From Bacillus sp. MUM 116 (GTDB taxonomy: Bacteria > Bacillota > Bacilli > Bacillales > Cytobacillaceae), in contig NZ_MLYR01000017.1 of the NCBI RefSeq assembly GCF_001866655.1, positions 82,817-146,816 on the forward strand: a DNA stretch of 64,000 nt. The letters run 5' to 3'. A program made the position numbers and the translations under genes. Below, piece after piece: positions 9,321 to 18,132 of the stretch (position 1 is its first letter; every line of letters starts with the position of its first letter). The notes under the pieces were generated by a model. That model was given only the letters and a program-made list of their open reading frames with translations, was not told the origin of the DNA and did no database searches.

Positions 9321-11268
9321 TAAAGAACTCATTCTGCAAATTGGCAGAAGTACCGGCTGGATTTCAATCGTTTATTTTCTTGGATTGCTGTTTGCCCTAC
9401 CGCTGCAGCTGGTGATGATGTATTCATCGGATGAAAAGAGAGTCTATAACACAAATGTCGATAATCTTTTTTATTATGATTTTGGAATTCAAATTGGATT
9501 AATGGTTATTGTACCGGTTTTGTTAGCGGTGTTTTTATTCCGCTTTTTACATGTAAAACAGGCATCAGACCTGATGCACAGCATTCCGCTTAAAAGAGAT
9601 AGAATCTTTCACCATTATGCAATAACTGGAATTGTATTTCTGGTTGTTCCGGTTGTCATCACCGCTTTTTTTATCATGATTGTTCGGGCCAACCTGGATT
9701 TAACCACTATTTTTAGTACAAATGACATTTTTATCTGGGCAGGGACTACGATTTTATTTGATTTACTTTTGTTCATGGCCGGTGCGTTTATCGCCATGAT
9801 GACCGGATTATCGGTAGTTCAGGCTGTGTTGACCTATATTTTTGTATTGTTTCCAGTGGGTATCACTGTACTGGTCTGCTACAATTTAAAAATTTTGCTC
9901 TATGGATTTCCAAGTGATTATCTTTTGAATCGTGACCTTAATAATATGTCGCCGATTACGCTTGCATTCGGCCTTAATGCAAAAACTTTAGACTGGAAAT
10001 ACGTTGTCATCTTTTTGATGTTATCGATCTTACTTTATGGTCTTTCCTTGTTTTTTTATAAAAAAAGAAGATTGGAAGCTGCTTCTGAAGCGATTGCACT
10101 TGTAAATTTACGTTCTGTTTTCAAATATGGAGTGACGATTTGTGTCATGCTGGTTGGCGGAATGTATTTTAGTACGGTACAGAATTCCAGTACAGGCTGG
10201 ATCATTTTTGGGTATGTAATTGGGACAGTGTTTGGATTTTTTATTGGGGAAATGGTTCTGCAAAAAACATGGCGGGTTTTCAGTCTAAGAAGAATAAAGG
10301 GTTTGGTTGTTTTTTCTGCTATATTCGCAGTGCTTGTTTTGGGAGTTAAGACACTAGGGGTCTACGAAAAACGGGTACCGGACCAATCTGAGATTCAAAA
10401 TGTTTTGATTACGGATAATCCTTATCTTTTCATAGGGCAATATTCATCCAATGAAAGGTTTCACGTGCCTAAACCTTTAAAGGAAGAAGCAAGCATCGAG
10501 GCAGTTCGAAAGCTGCACAAGCAAATTATTTCAAATAAGAAGCTGAATAAAGAACATATATCCGACCATTCTGGGGATTTATTTTTAAGATATAAATTGA
10601 AAAATGGCAGGTATGTTACTCGTGAGTACAGAGTGGATAAACGGCTTTACGACAACTTATTCAAAACAATTTACGAATCGAAAGAATATAAGCTGGCAAC
10701 CAATGAAATTTTTAAAATCAATGTAGACAAGATCAGGACGATTCATATTAGTCCGATGGGGCCGGTAGATAAAGGAGTCACATTTGCCGACCAAAACGAA
10801 ATAAAAGAAGTGATTTCCTTGTTAAGGTCTGATATTTTGGCGGAATCCTATGAGAATAGTGAATTTTATCGGGATCGTGGTTCAAGGATTGAAGTGGATT
10901 TAGGAAAAAATGTGAATTTCACTTTCACTTTGAAGCCATCCGATAAGAAATTCATAGAATGGCTAAAGAAAAAGAATCTTTTGGAAAAAGCAATGGTTAC
11001 TCCGAAGGATATTTCGAAGTTTGGTGTCGTAAAGGATGATTTCTCTAATTCATACAATACAAATGAAATCATTAGACAAATCGAAAATGATAAGGCTTCA
11101 TTTAAGAGTAGTGATAAACAGCAAATACAACTAGCATTACAAAGAGGTAGCGAGTCCCCTTCCCAGGGTTATGTGGTTGTTTTCTACTATAAGAAAGGTG
11201 ACTATAAACAGGTATTATTTTTTGATGAAGCACATGCGCCGGACTTTGTAAAAGAGCATTTTAAATAA
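9295..11268 (+). CDS. ABC transporter permease with large C-terminal soluble domain
   Basis: Starting at ATG 9295 (GGGGGAT upstream) gives 657 residues. The first 365 or so hold about nine or ten membrane segments (FLGLLFALPLQLVMMYS, IGLMVIVPVLLAVFLF, IVFLVVPVVITAFFIMIV and others). The last 280 are hydrophilic (from about VYEKRVPDQSEIQNVLITDNPY) and probably extracytoplasmic. The longer frame from 9130 would overlap the ATPase by 190 bases and is rejected. It is the membrane partner of the ATPase before it. The soluble domain is not one I can name with confidence. Confidence 0.85.
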   Translation: MPSKMSSFNKELILQIGRSTGWISIVYFLGLLFALPLQLVMMYSSDEKRVYNTNVDNLFYYDFGIQIGLMVIVPVLLAVFLFRFLHVKQASDLMHSIPLKRDRIFHHYAITGIVFLVVPVVITAFFIMIVRANLDLTTIFSTNDIFIWAGTTILFDLLLFMAGAFIAMMTGLSVVQAVLTYIFVLFPVGITVLVCYNLKILLYGFPSDYLLNRDLNNMSPITLAFGLNAKTLDWKYVVIFLMLSILLYGLSLFFYKKRRLEAASEAIALVNLRSVFKYGVTICVMLVGGMYFSTVQNSSTGWIIFGYVIGTVFGFFIGEMVLQKTWRVFSLRRIKGLVVFSAIFAVLVLGVKTLGVYEKRVPDQSEIQNVLITDNPYLFIGQYSSNERFHVPKPLKEEASIEAVRKLHKQIISNKKLNKEHISDHSGDLFLRYKLKNGRYVTREYRVDKRLYDNLFKTIYESKEYKLATNEIFKINVDKIRTIHISPMGPVDKGVTFADQNEIKEVISLLRSDILAESYENSEFYRDRGSRIEVDLGKNVNFTFTLKPSDKKFIEWLKKKNLLEKAMVTPKDISKFGVVKDDFSNSYNTNEIIRQIENDKASFKSSDKQQIQLALQRGSESPSQGYVVVFYYKKGDYKQVLFFDEAHAPDFVKEHFK

Positions 11269-11303
11269 CGGCGCTTGGTGGTTTTTAAAAAGGGGGTGGA
11301 GTC

Positions 11304-11825
11304 TTGGGCTCCATTGATTTTAATCAATTATATAGAGAGCATTCACAGCGCCTGCACTATATTGCCTATTCCTACGCAAAGGATCGATTTATCGCGGAGG
11401 ATATAGTCCAGGAAGCATTTTTGAAAGCATACAAAAAGCTCGAAACAGTAGAGGATTCTAATAAATTGAGTGCCTGGCTGGCTGCCATCACAGCCAGGAC
11501 CGCGATTGATTTTTTACGGATGGAAAAACGAAAAAACTGGATGCTTGTTGACCCGTCCATCATGGAACCAATGATTGGGCGGAGTGAGTTCAGCGAAAAC
11601 CTTGAGGAAGAGGTTGGGCTCCGTCTTTTTAATGAAGAAGTAATCCAGACGATGGGCTGTTTATCAAAAGAATTTCAGGAAGTGCTCATCCTGAAAATTC
11701 ATTACGGTTTAAAAGAAAACGAGATTGCCAGTTTGCTAGATCTCAAATCAGCGACCGTGAAAACCCGTCTGTATCGAGCGAGAAAACAATTGAAGCATGT
11801 GTTTGCCGAGAAAGAATCGGCTTGA
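11304..11825 (+). CDS. ECF-type RNA polymerase sigma factor
   Basis: 173 residues with sigma-70 region 2 (FNQLYREHSQRLHYIAYSYAKD, AEDIVQEAFLKAYKKL, WLAAITARTAIDFLR) and region 4 (LSKEFQEVLILKIHYGLKENEIASLLDLKSATVKTRLYRARKQL). The start is TTG 11304 after AGGGGGTGGAG. It follows the permease by 35 bases with no terminator, so it appears to be the last gene of the gntR-ABC operon. There is no anti-sigma factor next to it, which is unusual; the ABC unit might provide the signal (inference). Confidence 0.9.
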   Translation: MGSIDFNQLYREHSQRLHYIAYSYAKDRFIAEDIVQEAFLKAYKKLETVEDSNKLSAWLAAITARTAIDFLRMEKRKNWMLVDPSIMEPMIGRSEFSENLEEEVGLRLFNEEVIQTMGCLSKEFQEVLILKIHYGLKENEIASLLDLKSATVKTRLYRARKQLKHVFAEKESA

Positions 11826-11839
11826 TAGATTTGAAAACG

Positions 11840-11875
11840 AGCCTGCCCATAAATTCAGAGGGCAGGCTTAGTTGT
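11840..11875 (+). terminator. Terminator after the ECF sigma gene
   Basis: AGCCTGCCC / GGGCAGGCT perfect 9-bp stem with an 11-base loop, followed by TAGTTGTTT. Confidence 0.75.
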
Positions 11876-11981
11876 TTATCACCATATTGTTTTGATTATA
11901 TTACTAAAAAACAATTAAACTTGAAAAAATAAATCTATTACTATATATTGTTTTTAGATGGAAATAAAACAACTACATATT

Positions 11982-12175
11982 GTGTTAGCCTTGAGTTAAG
12001 ATGCCGTACGGCTTAATAGGGAATCTGGTGAAAATCCAGAACTGCCCCCGCAACTGTAAATGCTGACGAAATGAGCGATGACCACTGTATAAGTTTCTTA
12101 TGAAAATAGGTGCTTATGCGGGAAGGGCTCAGAGTAGGAGGAAGCATAAGTCAGGAGACCTGTCCTAATTTGAGA
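11982..12175 (+). ncRNA. Cobalamin (B12) riboswitch
   Basis: The leader has the conserved core of the class: AATCTGGTGAAAATCCAGAA, ACTGCCCCCGCAACTGTAA (12041-12059), and the B12 box AAGTCAGGAGACCTG (12147-12161). Adenosylcobalamin binding should lock the expression platform so that the terminator at 12270 forms. It precedes a class I ribonucleotide reductase operon, so B12 would switch off this enzyme, presumably when a B12-dependent class II enzyme elsewhere can replace it. Exact ends are approximate; the L13 arm probably extends to about 12215. Confidence 0.93.
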
Positions 12176-12269
12176 TGTTTCACTTCCTCGGGGATTGGGA
12201 GCTGGAACGGTGGCAAATCAGGTCAAGGAAGGCATGCCTCCTTTGAATCCTCTTTTCTGTTATCGTTTC

Positions 12270-12306
12270 ATCCGCTCGAATCCGCCCCGAGCGGATTTTT
12301 TATTTT
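12270..12306 (+). terminator. Riboswitch expression-platform terminator
   Basis: ATCCGCTCG / CGAGCGGAT perfect 9-bp stem followed by TTTTTTATTTTT, immediately before the ribosome site of the reductase gene. Indicates transcriptional control by the riboswitch. Confidence 0.88.
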
Positions 12307-12322
12307 TAGGAGGAATTTTAAG

Positions 12323-14593
12323 ATGCTTATTACACAAGATTACGTTTTCGAGGCCATTAATCAGGCGGCCGAGCAATATAATCTCGATACTAAGGAGCTG
12401 TTGCAAAAAATACAACAAGCACCGGAAAAAGAACAAAGCCAACAGGCCTTATTATATGCATTGAATAAGATTGCGATGGACCAGCCCAATTGGACGTTTG
12501 TTGCCGCAAGATTGTATCTGCAGGAATTGTATTTGGAGGCAGCAGGAAATCGTGGTTATTTACATGAGGCTCTATATGGTGATTTTTATCAGTTGATTGA
12601 GACTTTAACGGAAAAAGGGATTTACTCTACTGAATTATTGGAATGCTATGGGCGGGAAGAAATCGACCAGTTGGGCAAGGAAATCATGCCCGAACGAGAT
12701 TACCTGTTTAACTACATCGGATTATTTTTATTAGCGGATCGTTATTTGGCGAAGGGCCACGACCGCAATTTGTATGAGCTTCCGCAAGAGAGGTTCATGG
12801 TCATCGCGATGACCCTAATGCAAAAAGAACAGCCTAACCGCCGATTGGCTCTGGTTAAAGAAGCGTATTGGGCATTAAGCAATCTCTACATGACGGTGGC
12901 AACACCTACCTTGTCCAATGCGGGAAAAAGCTTCGGCCAGCTGTCGTCCTGTTTTATCGATACGGTTGATGACTCGCTTGACGGGATTTATTTAAATAAT
13001 TGGGACAGTGCCAGGTTAAGTAAGGACGGCGGCGGAATCGGCATTTATTTTGGAAAAGTTCGTGCGCTTGGCTCTGATATTAAAGGCTTTAAAGGAAATT
13101 CGTCAGGTGTTGTGCCGTGGATCCGCCTTATTAATGATACGGCGGTCAGTGTGGATCAGTTGGGACAAAGGCAGGGCGCCATCGCGGTTTATCTCGATAT
13201 TTTTCATAAGGATATTATGAATGGATTCCTCGACTTAAAAACGAATAACGGTGATGAACGCCGGAAAGCACATGATATTTTTACAGGCGTCACTATCCCT
13301 GATTTATTTATGAAAAAGCTTGAAGAAGTCGATGAGAACGGCAGGAGTATTGGACAGTGGTGTACGTTTTGTCCGCATCAGGTAAAACAAATCATGGGCT
13401 GGAAGGATGAGTTTGGCAATCCGCTTGGGTTGGAGGATTTTTACGATGAGGAGGACAAGCTTTATTTTACTGAAAAATACGAGGAAGCCGTCCGCCATCC
13501 GCTTCTTCCGCGTAAAACTTATCGGGCAATGGAGATTATGGCTCGGATCATGGTTTCGCAGCTGGAAACGGGGACACCCTATATGTTCTATCGGGATGAG
13601 ATGAACCGGCAAAATCCAAATAAGCATTTGCAGGGAGCTGGCCGTACGGCGATTTATTGCAGCAATTTATGCACGGAAATTGCTCAAAATATGTCTGCTT
13701 CAACCGTTGTGAATGAGTATGTGGATGGAGACGGAAATATTGTGATTGTCCGCAAGCCGGGGGATTTCGTTGTTTGTAATCTATCGTCTATTAATTTGGC
13801 AAAAGCACTCCCAGCAGGTGTATTGGAGCGGCTGATTTCAATTCAAGTACGGATGCTGGATAACGTGATTGATTTAAATACAATTTCGGTTGGGCAAGCC
13901 CAGGTAACGAATCAGAAGTATCGCGGGATTGGCCTGGGAACATTTGGCTGGCACCATTTGCTTGCTTTGAAAAAAATCCATTGGGAATCGGAGGAGGCCG
14001 TCCGATTTGCGGATGAGCTTTATGAGGAAATTGCTTATTATACGATTCAGTCGTCGGCGGAACTCGCTAAGGAAAAAGGAGCATACAGTATGTTTGAAGG
14101 CTCTGAATGGCAGACTGGGGAGTATTTTGTGCGTAAAAGGTATGTTTCGGACCGGTGGGTTTCATTAAAACAGCAGGTTTCTAGACTCGGGCTCCGCAAT
14201 GGCTGGTTAATGGCGGTGGCTCCGAATTCTTCAACGGCCAAGATTGGCGGGTCAACAGATGGAATTGATCCTATTTATTCGGTTGAATATGCGGAGGAAA
14301 AGAAAAACTTTAAGTTCAAGGTGACGGCACCGGATTTGGATCATGTGACTTATGAGTATTACCGCCGTGCCCGGCATGACTTGGATCAGGTTTGGAGTAT
14401 TAAGCAAAACGCTGCCCGCCAGCGCCATATCGACCAAGCAATCAGTTTTAATCTGTATGTTCGTCATGATATTAAAGCACGGGATTTATTGAATCTTCAT
14501 TTGGAGGCGTGGAAGCGGGGGCTGAAAACCACTTATTATGTACGGAGCACGTCTCAGGCGGAGATTGAAGAGTGCGAGGCGTGTCATAGTTAG
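12323..14593 (+). CDS. Ribonucleoside-diphosphate reductase, alpha subunit (class I)
   Basis: 756 residues from ATG 12323 (TAGGAGGAA upstream). It reduces NDPs to dNDPs. Visible: TPTLSNAGK and QLSSCF with redox Cys210, SNLCTEI with the thiyl-radical Cys450, the partner cysteine in VVCNLSSINL, and a C-terminal shuttle pair CEAC (751/754). The N-terminus resembles the second half of an ATP-cone (ALNKIAMDQPNWTFVAARLYLQELY) but lacks the KRDG-type nucleotide-binding start, so allosteric activity control may be lost. NrdA/NrdE subtype is left open. Frames extending upstream to 12110 run through the riboswitch and are not used. First gene of a B12-controlled operon. Confidence 0.94.
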   Translation: MLITQDYVFEAINQAAEQYNLDTKELLQKIQQAPEKEQSQQALLYALNKIAMDQPNWTFVAARLYLQELYLEAAGNRGYLHEALYGDFYQLIETLTEKGIYSTELLECYGREEIDQLGKEIMPERDYLFNYIGLFLLADRYLAKGHDRNLYELPQERFMVIAMTLMQKEQPNRRLALVKEAYWALSNLYMTVATPTLSNAGKSFGQLSSCFIDTVDDSLDGIYLNNWDSARLSKDGGGIGIYFGKVRALGSDIKGFKGNSSGVVPWIRLINDTAVSVDQLGQRQGAIAVYLDIFHKDIMNGFLDLKTNNGDERRKAHDIFTGVTIPDLFMKKLEEVDENGRSIGQWCTFCPHQVKQIMGWKDEFGNPLGLEDFYDEEDKLYFTEKYEEAVRHPLLPRKTYRAMEIMARIMVSQLETGTPYMFYRDEMNRQNPNKHLQGAGRTAIYCSNLCTEIAQNMSASTVVNEYVDGDGNIVIVRKPGDFVVCNLSSINLAKALPAGVLERLISIQVRMLDNVIDLNTISVGQAQVTNQKYRGIGLGTFGWHHLLALKKIHWESEEAVRFADELYEEIAYYTIQSSAELAKEKGAYSMFEGSEWQTGEYFVRKRYVSDRWVSLKQQVSRLGLRNGWLMAVAPNSSTAKIGGSTDGIDPIYSVEYAEEKKNFKFKVTAPDLDHVTYEYYRRARHDLDQVWSIKQNAARQRHIDQAISFNLYVRHDIKARDLLNLHLEAWKRGLKTTYYVRSTSQAEIEECEACHS

Positions 14594-14601
14594 TCGTGGA
14601 T

Positions 14602-14761
14602 TTGTCCTTTAGGAGTGGAAGGACAAAGTTTGATTGAAAAACGAAAAAGTGTCTTACCAGTGGTTCTGGAAGGACAAAATCGGCTGAAAAACGAAAAAAG
14701 TGTCTCACCAGCAGCCCTAGAAGGACAAAATCCTAAAAAAGTTCAGAAAAATGTCCTTCCA
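14602..14761. repeat. 51-bp tandem repeat, about three copies, within the nrd operon
   Basis: The GGAAGGACAAA block begins at 14617, 14668 and 14719, and GTGTCT(T/C)ACCAG-type blocks at 14649, 14700 and 14751: two markers, each with an exact 51-base period. Units can fold through the GGACA / TGTCY ends. One related unit lies at 63250-63293. The array fills the gap between the two reductase subunits and may affect mRNA processing or subunit ratio. Confidence 0.8.
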
Positions 14762-14823
14762 GATTACAAAAACACCTATAGAGAAAAAATTAATCAAAAT
14801 TATTACTTCAAGGAGCTAGAAAA

Positions 14824-15870
14824 ATGAATACCAATCTACCATTAACAAAAATAAAACTACTAAACCCGGAATACCCAAATAAATCAACTGGTATCATTAA
14901 CGGGAAATCCTCAGGCCTGCTAAACTGGAATGACATTGCCTACCCGCAGATGTATGGCCTGTATCAAACATTGCTGTCAAACTTCTGGAAGGCGCAGGAG
15001 ATTAATATGCAGGATGATCTGAAACAATGGGAGTTCCTCTCCCCCGTTGAGCAGGATATATTTCTAAGAATTAATACTCAACTCGCTTCGCTTGACAGCC
15101 TGCAAACACCGACGATGAGTCAGGTCATGGATTATGTGACAGACTCAAGTTTTAAGGCGATTTTTGCAGTAATTGCGCAGCAGGAGGCAGTTCATACCGA
15201 ATCGTATTCTTATATTTTGAGCTCGCTCATCCCATTAAGTGAACAAAACAAACGGTTTGACCAAGCCAAAAACGATCCCATTGTCCAGAAACGGAATCAA
15301 TTAATTTTGGACTCATATGAGAGCTTCCGGCAAAACCCAACGCCATTAAACCTTTTTAAACTAGCGGTGAATTCTATCAATTTAGAAGGAATCTATTTTT
15401 ATGCCGGGTTTGCTTTTTTCTATCATCTCGCCCGTCAGCAAAAAATGCTCAAAACGAGTACGATGATTAGCTATATTCAGCGTGATGAAATGCAGCATGC
15501 CTATTTTATTACCCAGTTCATCCGTATTCTTTTAAGGGAAAATCCGGAACTCAATACGGAGGAAAATGTGGAGTACATCTATCAAACAATTGACCAGGCG
15601 GTAAAACTTGAAAAAGAGTGGGCTGCATTTATTTTAAAAGATATTGATGGAATTGATTTGAAGGAATTTAGTGGTTATGTAGAGTACTTGGCAAATAAAC
15701 GTCTGCGGCAGCTGGGATTACAAAATCTTTATCAAGACCGCGAAAACTCAATGCCGTGGATTCATGTGTTTAGCGATGAAATGATTAATGAAACCAAGTC
15801 TGATTTCTTTGAGCAAAAATCAAGGACTTATTCCAAGGTAACTCAATCAAATGGGTTTGATGAACTATAA
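14824..15870 (+). CDS. Ribonucleoside-diphosphate reductase, beta subunit (class I)
   Basis: 348 residues, R2 ferritin-like fold. All six carboxylate and histidine metal ligands can be placed: Asp91, Glu121, His124 (QQEAVHTESY), Glu188 (NLEGIYFYAGF), Glu222 and His225 (RDEMQHAYF). The radical tyrosine is Tyr128, four residues after His124 as in E. coli Tyr122. So it is a tyrosyl-radical dimetal subunit; Fe or Mn cannot be told from sequence. Ribosome site AAGGAG eight bases before ATG. The flavodoxin follows after 12 bases. Confidence 0.94.
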   Translation: MNTNLPLTKIKLLNPEYPNKSTGIINGKSSGLLNWNDIAYPQMYGLYQTLLSNFWKAQEINMQDDLKQWEFLSPVEQDIFLRINTQLASLDSLQTPTMSQVMDYVTDSSFKAIFAVIAQQEAVHTESYSYILSSLIPLSEQNKRFDQAKNDPIVQKRNQLILDSYESFRQNPTPLNLFKLAVNSINLEGIYFYAGFAFFYHLARQQKMLKTSTMISYIQRDEMQHAYFITQFIRILLRENPELNTEENVEYIYQTIDQAVKLEKEWAAFILKDIDGIDLKEFSGYVEYLANKRLRQLGLQNLYQDRENSMPWIHVFSDEMINETKSDFFEQKSRTYSKVTQSNGFDEL

Positions 15871-15882
15871 GGGGAGACGGGG

Positions 15883-16350
15883 ATGAAGCTAGCCATCGTT
15901 TATACCTCCGTTACAGGGAATACAAAAGATCTTGCTGTTATTTTAGGTGGTTTACTCAAGGACTATGAAATAGATGTAAAGTTGTTTTCAGTTGGAGAGT
16001 TTCCGCAAAAAAGATTAGGCCAATTTGATGCAGTGGTGGTCGGAACTTATACGTGGGGAAACGGGGAGATCCCTGAAGAAATGCAGCCTTTATTCCGAGC
16101 ATTTGAAACCCAGGACACCCACTCAATCGTCACCGGTGTATTTGGAACGGGGGATCAATTCTATCCCCACTATTGCGGGGCCGTCGACAAATTCCGGGAC
16201 ATGCTTTATGTCCACAGCGAATTGGCGGTTACCTTGAAGGTGGAGTTAGCACCGCAATTACAAGACCTTAAAAGGTGCCGAAAGTTTGCCGAAATATTGA
16301 TACAGCGGTTACGACAACTATGTCCACGCAGAATGGACAAAATAAGCTAA
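15883..16350 (+). CDS. Flavodoxin, probable electron donor to ribonucleotide reductase
   Basis: 155 residues with the FMN phosphate loop TSVTGNTKDLA near residue 9-19 and the flavin-stacking loops (VVGTYTWGNGEIPEEM; GVFGTGDQFYPHYCGAVD). Length and loops fit flavodoxins of the YkuN/YkuP type better than NrdI, which is shorter. Being in the reductase operon, it may supply electrons for cofactor assembly or turnover. Ribosome site AAGGGGAGACGGGG. A strong hairpin terminator follows directly after the stop. Confidence 0.88.
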   Translation: MKLAIVYTSVTGNTKDLAVILGGLLKDYEIDVKLFSVGEFPQKRLGQFDAVVVGTYTWGNGEIPEEMQPLFRAFETQDTHSIVTGVFGTGDQFYPHYCGAVDKFRDMLYVHSELAVTLKVELAPQLQDLKRCRKFAEILIQRLRQLCPRRMDKIS

Positions 16351-16351
16351 A

Positions 16352-16412
16352 TGTCCACGAACGGTGCCTGTCACCATGTGAAATCTTCACTGGTGACAGG
16401 ACCGATTTTTTT
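16352..16412 (+). terminator. Terminator built from dispersed element copy B
   Basis: GGTGCCTGTCACC (16363-16375) pairs with GGTGACAGG-ACC (16392-16403), with inner pairing GTGAA/TTCAC, and is followed by seven T. The left arm plus TGTCCACGAAC upstream is the inverse copy of the family seen at 7824, 17899 and 20849. Confidence 0.85.
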
Positions 16413-16432
16413 AAAAATTGAATTTATTTTCT

Positions 16433-16470
16433 AATTCCGACTTGACCGATTGGAATATATGTAATAAAAT
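16433..16470 (+). promoter_or_regulatory. tcyP promoter with dyad overlapping the -35
   Basis: -35 TTGACC (16442-16447), 17-bp spacer, -10 TAAAAT (16465-16470). The inverted repeat AATTCC-N13-GGAATA (16433-16457) spans the -35, a suitable repressor position. CymR, the cysteine regulator known to control tcyP in Bacillus, is a likely binder; the motif match was not tested. Confidence 0.65.
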
Positions 16471-16509
16471 TCCCTTATAAATAAAAAGTGGAAAAAAGGG
16501 GGAGTTGTT

Positions 16510-17892
16510 ATGAATACTATTCTAGTTATTGTCAATATAGTCGTGTTATTATTGCTTATTTCTGGATTGTTCCTAATGCAAAAAAAGCATGTATCATTTT
16601 CCAAACGCGTGTTCACGGCTTTAGGTTTAGGTCTTATATTTGGTTTAGTTATACATCAAATTTATGGAACAACATCTGATATTACGGTAAGCACCATTGA
16701 TTGGTTTAGTATTGTTGGCAGTGGGTATGTAAAACTATTACAGATGGTGGTCATGCCGCTCGTTTTTATTTCCATCGTGGGTGCTTTTACAAAGCTAAAG
16801 ATTACTAAAAATATTGGGAAAATCAGTTTCTTGGTTATTGGTCTGCTCCTGGGCACAACCGCTATTGCTGCAGCCATCGGTATTGGATCAGCATTAGGGT
16901 TTGGGCTTGACGGCATTCATTTAAATCAAGGTGATGCAGAAGCTGCTCGTAATGCAGAATTAAAGGAAACCGTTGTTAGCGTGAAAGATGCGACAATCCC
17001 GCAGCAAATATTGCAGCTATTTCCAAGCAATCCATTCCAAGATTTAACGGGTGCACGCCCTACGTCTACAATAGCGGTAGTTATTTTTGCAGCGTTTATC
17101 GGTATTGCTTATTTAGGAGTAAGAAAGAAGAACGAAGAGCAAGGGGAATTTTTTGCTAAAATCATAGATACTTTATACGCCATCATCATGCGAGTTGTAA
17201 CACTTATTCTTCGTTTAACACCGTATGGGATTCTAGCAATTATTACGAAAGTATCAGCAACAAGTGATTACGAAGCTATTGCGAAATTAGGCAAGTTTGT
17301 TATTGCTTCCTATGCAGCACTTATTCTTATGTTTATTGTCCATTTATTATTATTGTCACTTGCAAAACTTAGCCCTGTTCAATATGTGAAAAAAGGCTTG
17401 CCAACTTTAACGTTTGCCTTTACATCTCGTACTAGCGCGGGAACATTACCTTTAACAACCAAAACACTTACAAAGGATTTTGGAGTTTCTGAAGGGATTG
17501 CAAACTTTGCAGCTTCATTTGGACTTTCCATTGGCCAAAACGGATGTGCAGGTATCTACCCGGCAATGTTGGCTGTAATGGTGGCTCCATCTGCGGGGAT
17601 TAACCCGACAAGTCCATCCTTTATTCTCACTCTAATCCTTGTTGTAGCCCTTAGCTCTTTTGGTGTGGCTGGAGTGGGTGGTGGTGCGACATTTGCAGCA
17701 CTGATTGTATTATCAGTATTAAACCTTCCAATTGCGATTGTTGGGTTATTAATCTCTGTTGAACCGTTGATTGACATGGGACGTACAGCCCTGAACGTCA
17801 GCGGGGCGATGACAGCTGGTGTACTAACAAGTAAGGCCACAGGAGAATTCGAAAAAGAAGTTTACCAAAATTCTAAAGTCATAGAAGCATAA
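16510..17892 (+). CDS. tcyP: L-cystine sodium/dicarboxylate-family symporter
   Basis: 460 residues, dicarboxylate/amino acid:cation symporter family. The N-terminus MNTILVIVNIVVLLLL and the segment QKKHVSFSKRVFTALGLGLIFGLV match what I know of TcyP (YhcL) of Bacillus subtilis, including length (about 463). Other family marks: GYVKLLQMVVMPLVFISI, FTSRTSAGTLPLT in the substrate hairpin, IGQNGCAGIYPAML and VEPLIDMGRTALNVSG. About eight membrane helices plus two re-entrant hairpins. Monocistronic, with its own promoter and terminators on both sides. Imports cystine as a sulfur source. Confidence 0.9.
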   Translation: MNTILVIVNIVVLLLLISGLFLMQKKHVSFSKRVFTALGLGLIFGLVIHQIYGTTSDITVSTIDWFSIVGSGYVKLLQMVVMPLVFISIVGAFTKLKITKNIGKISFLVIGLLLGTTAIAAAIGIGSALGFGLDGIHLNQGDAEAARNAELKETVVSVKDATIPQQILQLFPSNPFQDLTGARPTSTIAVVIFAAFIGIAYLGVRKKNEEQGEFFAKIIDTLYAIIMRVVTLILRLTPYGILAIITKVSATSDYEAIAKLGKFVIASYAALILMFIVHLLLLSLAKLSPVQYVKKGLPTLTFAFTSRTSAGTLPLTTKTLTKDFGVSEGIANFAASFGLSIGQNGCAGIYPAMLAVMVAPSAGINPTSPSFILTLILVVALSSFGVAGVGGGATFAALIVLSVLNLPIAIVGLLISVEPLIDMGRTALNVSGAMTAGVLTSKATGEFEKEVYQNSKVIEA

Positions 17893-17898
17893 AAACAT

Positions 17899-17958
17899 GG
17901 TGCCTGTCACCGTTCGTGGACAAAATACCCATTTTGTCCTTATTAGGAGGACATTTTG
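17899..17958. repeat. Dispersed element copy C
   Basis: GGTGCCTGTCACC then GTTCGTGGACA, followed by an AAAATACCCATTTT dyad and GTCC/GGAC blocks. Starts seven bases after the tcyP stop, exactly as copy A does after mglC. Confidence 0.65.
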
Positions 17959-17987
17959 GATAAGATAAAAACTGAATTGGTTAAAAG

Positions 17988-18030
17988 TGCCTGTCATTTG
18001 TATATTTTTACATATGACAGGCATTTTTTT
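17988..18030 (+). terminator. Terminator after tcyP
   Basis: TGCCTGTCATTTGTA / TACATATGACAGGCA, 14 of 15 paired, followed by seven T. The stem reuses the TGCCTGTCA core of the dispersed family. Confidence 0.88.
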
Positions 18031-18078
18031 ATATTTGTTGAAGTAATTTCCATAAATGTATTGTATGTATTTGGAAAT

Positions 18079-18109
18079 TATAATATACTACATTACAACA
18101 CTAATGTAC
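18079..18109 (+). promoter_or_regulatory. -10 box and candidate operator of second GntR locus
   Basis: TATAAT at 18079-18084 followed by a dyad TACATT-N8-AATGTA (18089-18108). Position just downstream of the -10 fits repression by the GntR protein encoded next. Confidence 0.5.
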
Positions 18110-18132
18110 TGTGTTAGGGAGGGAGGAGCAGG

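Noticed and set aside
12110..12322. N-terminal extension of the reductase alpha subunit
   Set aside because: It would translate through the riboswitch and its terminator; the strong ribosome site is directly before ATG 12323.
14615..14827. 70-codon frame in the nrd repeat
   Set aside because: The 51-bp unit is a multiple of three and therefore stays open; the product is a repeated EGQ-rich peptide and the frame overlaps the ribosome site of the beta-subunit gene.
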